This document shows positions 6,204 through 6,534 of a stretch of 6,534 nucleotides of DNA, one piece after another. Source of the stretch: Dehalococcoidia bacterium (lineage in GTDB: Bacteria > Chloroflexota > Dehalococcoidia > DSTF01 > JALHUB01); the NCBI GenBank assembly GCA_022865685.1, contig JALHUB010000244.1, positions 1 through 6,534 of the forward strand. Reading direction: 5' to 3'. The notes beneath the pieces were generated by a model. That model saw only the letters and a program-made list of their open reading frames with translations, searched no databases and was not told where the DNA came from. Position 1 is the first letter of the stretch. Each line of letters begins with the position of its first letter. A program made the position numbers and the translations under genes.

Positions 6204-6241
6204 CAACGTCCTCCTGAGAAGCTGAGGGATTCATCCCTCAG
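6174..6241. repeat. Paired inverted hairpins, REP/BIME-like element
   Basis: Hairpin A (6174-6193) is CTGCGGGT, loop TGAA, ACCCGCAG. Hairpin B (6222-6241) is CTGAGGGA, loop TTCA, TCCCTCAG. B is the inverted counterpart of A: the loops are reverse complements, and CTTCT after A mirrors AGAAG before B. Arms 6174-6198 and 6217-6241 are therefore a 25-nt inverted repeat around an 18-nt centre. The four mismatches are two base-pair swaps that preserve each hairpin. The unit reads AGAAG plus hairpin, with a head tetranucleotide near the GTAG/GGAG heads of REP sequences, and two heads facing each other is BIME-like. No U-run follows either hairpin on either strand, so a simple terminator pair is less likely. 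A small palindrome, ACCTG/CAGGT (6129-6144), lies nearby. Confidence 0.65.
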
Positions 6242-6277
6242 AGGCGTTCCCCCCACCACCGACAACCCGGGTCGCTG

Positions 6278-6534
6278 TCAAGGAACACTGCTTCGCCCGC
6301 CGTCGCGCTCGCGCTCGAGCGCGACGGCCCTTCCCCTAACAACCCACAGTCGCTGGAGCACCGTCAGGTTCGCCAGCACCGCCAGAATCCACAACGCAAT
6401 CCGCACCTGGTCGACCATCAGACCCACACCGAGCACGATCACCCGCTCCGGCCGCGTGAAGATGCCTTCGCGCAACTGCAAGCCAGCCGCCTCAGCGCGC
6501 GCCCGCAGGTAGCTCACGAGCAGCGACCCGACGA
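6278..6534 (-). CDS. CDP-alcohol phosphatidyltransferase, C-terminal part (5' end outside window)
   Basis: About 84 C-terminal residues are present, entering at the right edge as VGSLLVSYLRARAEAAGL and ending GGRSSVP. The VSYLRARAE segment, followed by GIFTRPERVIVLGVGLM and a terminal membrane helix (ALWILAVLANLTVLQRLW), is typical of the C-terminal half of the CDP-alcohol phosphatidyltransferase family (PgsA, inositol-phosphate or archaetidyl-inositol-phosphate synthases). These integral membrane enzymes displace CMP from CDP-diacylglycerol with an alcohol such as glycerol-3-phosphate or inositol phosphate, making phospholipid headgroups. The diagnostic DGxxARxxxxxxxxGxxxDxxxD motif would lie upstream, outside the window, so the alcohol substrate cannot be assigned. 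Two hydrophobic segments remain visible. GTG 6515-6517 is an internal Val codon, not a start, since the frame continues upstream with family-like sequence. A strong palindrome falls in the last codons. Confidence 0.82.
   Translation of the reverse strand, partial: VGSLLVSYLRARAEAAGLQLREGIFTRPERVIVLGVGLMVDQVRIALWILAVLANLTVLQRLWVVRGRAVALERERDGGRSSVP
6299..6328. repeat. 12-bp-stem hairpin in the 3' end of the phosphatidyltransferase gene
   Basis: GCCGTCGCGCTC (6299-6310) pairs perfectly with GAGCGCGACGGC (6317-6328) around a 6-nt loop. An alternative 12-nt palindrome, GCGCTCGAGCGC (6311-6322), overlaps it. Read on the minus strand it encodes AVALERERDG, 18 bases before the stop. No T-run follows, so an intrinsic terminator is not shown. 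A low-complexity Glu/Arg tail could create it by chance. Confidence 0.6.

Noticed and set aside
6174..6241. Ordinary intrinsic terminators
   Set aside because: Neither hairpin is followed by a T-run on either strand, and the flanking genes are co-directional, so a convergent terminator pair is not expected.
6049..6277. Insertion sequence or CRISPR in the largest intergenic gap
   Set aside because: No transposase frame, target duplication or regularly spaced repeats are present. Only the hairpin pair, a small palindrome (6129-6144), GTGGCCAC (6092-6099) and the doubtful small ORF are seen.

Overview
This is a GC-rich bacterial chromosome segment. The six well-supported genes all use mostly G or C at third codon positions. 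Programmed-frameshift prfB rules out archaea. A tandem-thioredoxin protein disulfide oxidoreductase, a secreted MA-type metallopeptidase directly behind prfB, TTG/GTG starts and a possible leaderless promoter would fit a Chloroflexota (Dehalococcoidia-like) or similar deep-branching lineage. That placement is an inference from gene content; no rRNA or other marker in the window settles it.

Layout. The left edge (1-85, +) holds the last codons of a truncated gene, convergent with a small predicted lipoprotein gene (109-525, -). A short divergent spacer carries a strong sigma70-like promoter (578-607) firing rightward into a three-gene cluster: endonuclease V (nfi, 614-1282), peptide chain release factor 2 (prfB, 1332-2433, made by a +1 programmed frameshift at an internal TGA), and a secreted, C-terminally anchored HExxH metallopeptidase (2430-3743) whose TTG start overlaps the prfB stop. 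This cluster meets a leftward pair head-on with only 7 bp between stops: a two-domain thioredoxin-fold disulfide oxidoreductase (5278-6048, -), then a polytopic GT-C-like membrane protein (3751-5262, -) 15 bp downstream. Further right, a 229-bp gap (6049-6277) separates this pair from the C-terminal part of a CDP-alcohol phosphatidyltransferase (6278-6534, -) that runs off the window.

How the genes relate. DNA repair of deaminated bases (nfi) and translation termination (prfB) are housekeeping functions. The remaining genes are mostly envelope-directed: lipoprotein, secreted peptidase, GT-C-like membrane protein and phospholipid headgroup synthesis. The disulfide oxidoreductase has no visible signal peptide and is predicted to be cytosolic. 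No defence system, phage, plasmid, CRISPR or insertion sequence is visible.

The most unusual structure is in the 6049-6277 gap. Two 8-bp-stem hairpins lie in inverted orientation and form a 25-nt imperfect inverted repeat. Its only four mismatches are two pairs of compensatory changes, so both hairpins stay perfectly paired. This looks like a REP/BIME-type element, and its centre also holds a perfect AGGAGG in front of a small unverified ORF that overlaps the oxidoreductase start. Otherwise this is an ordinary housekeeping region, and I find no evidence of a new multi-gene system.
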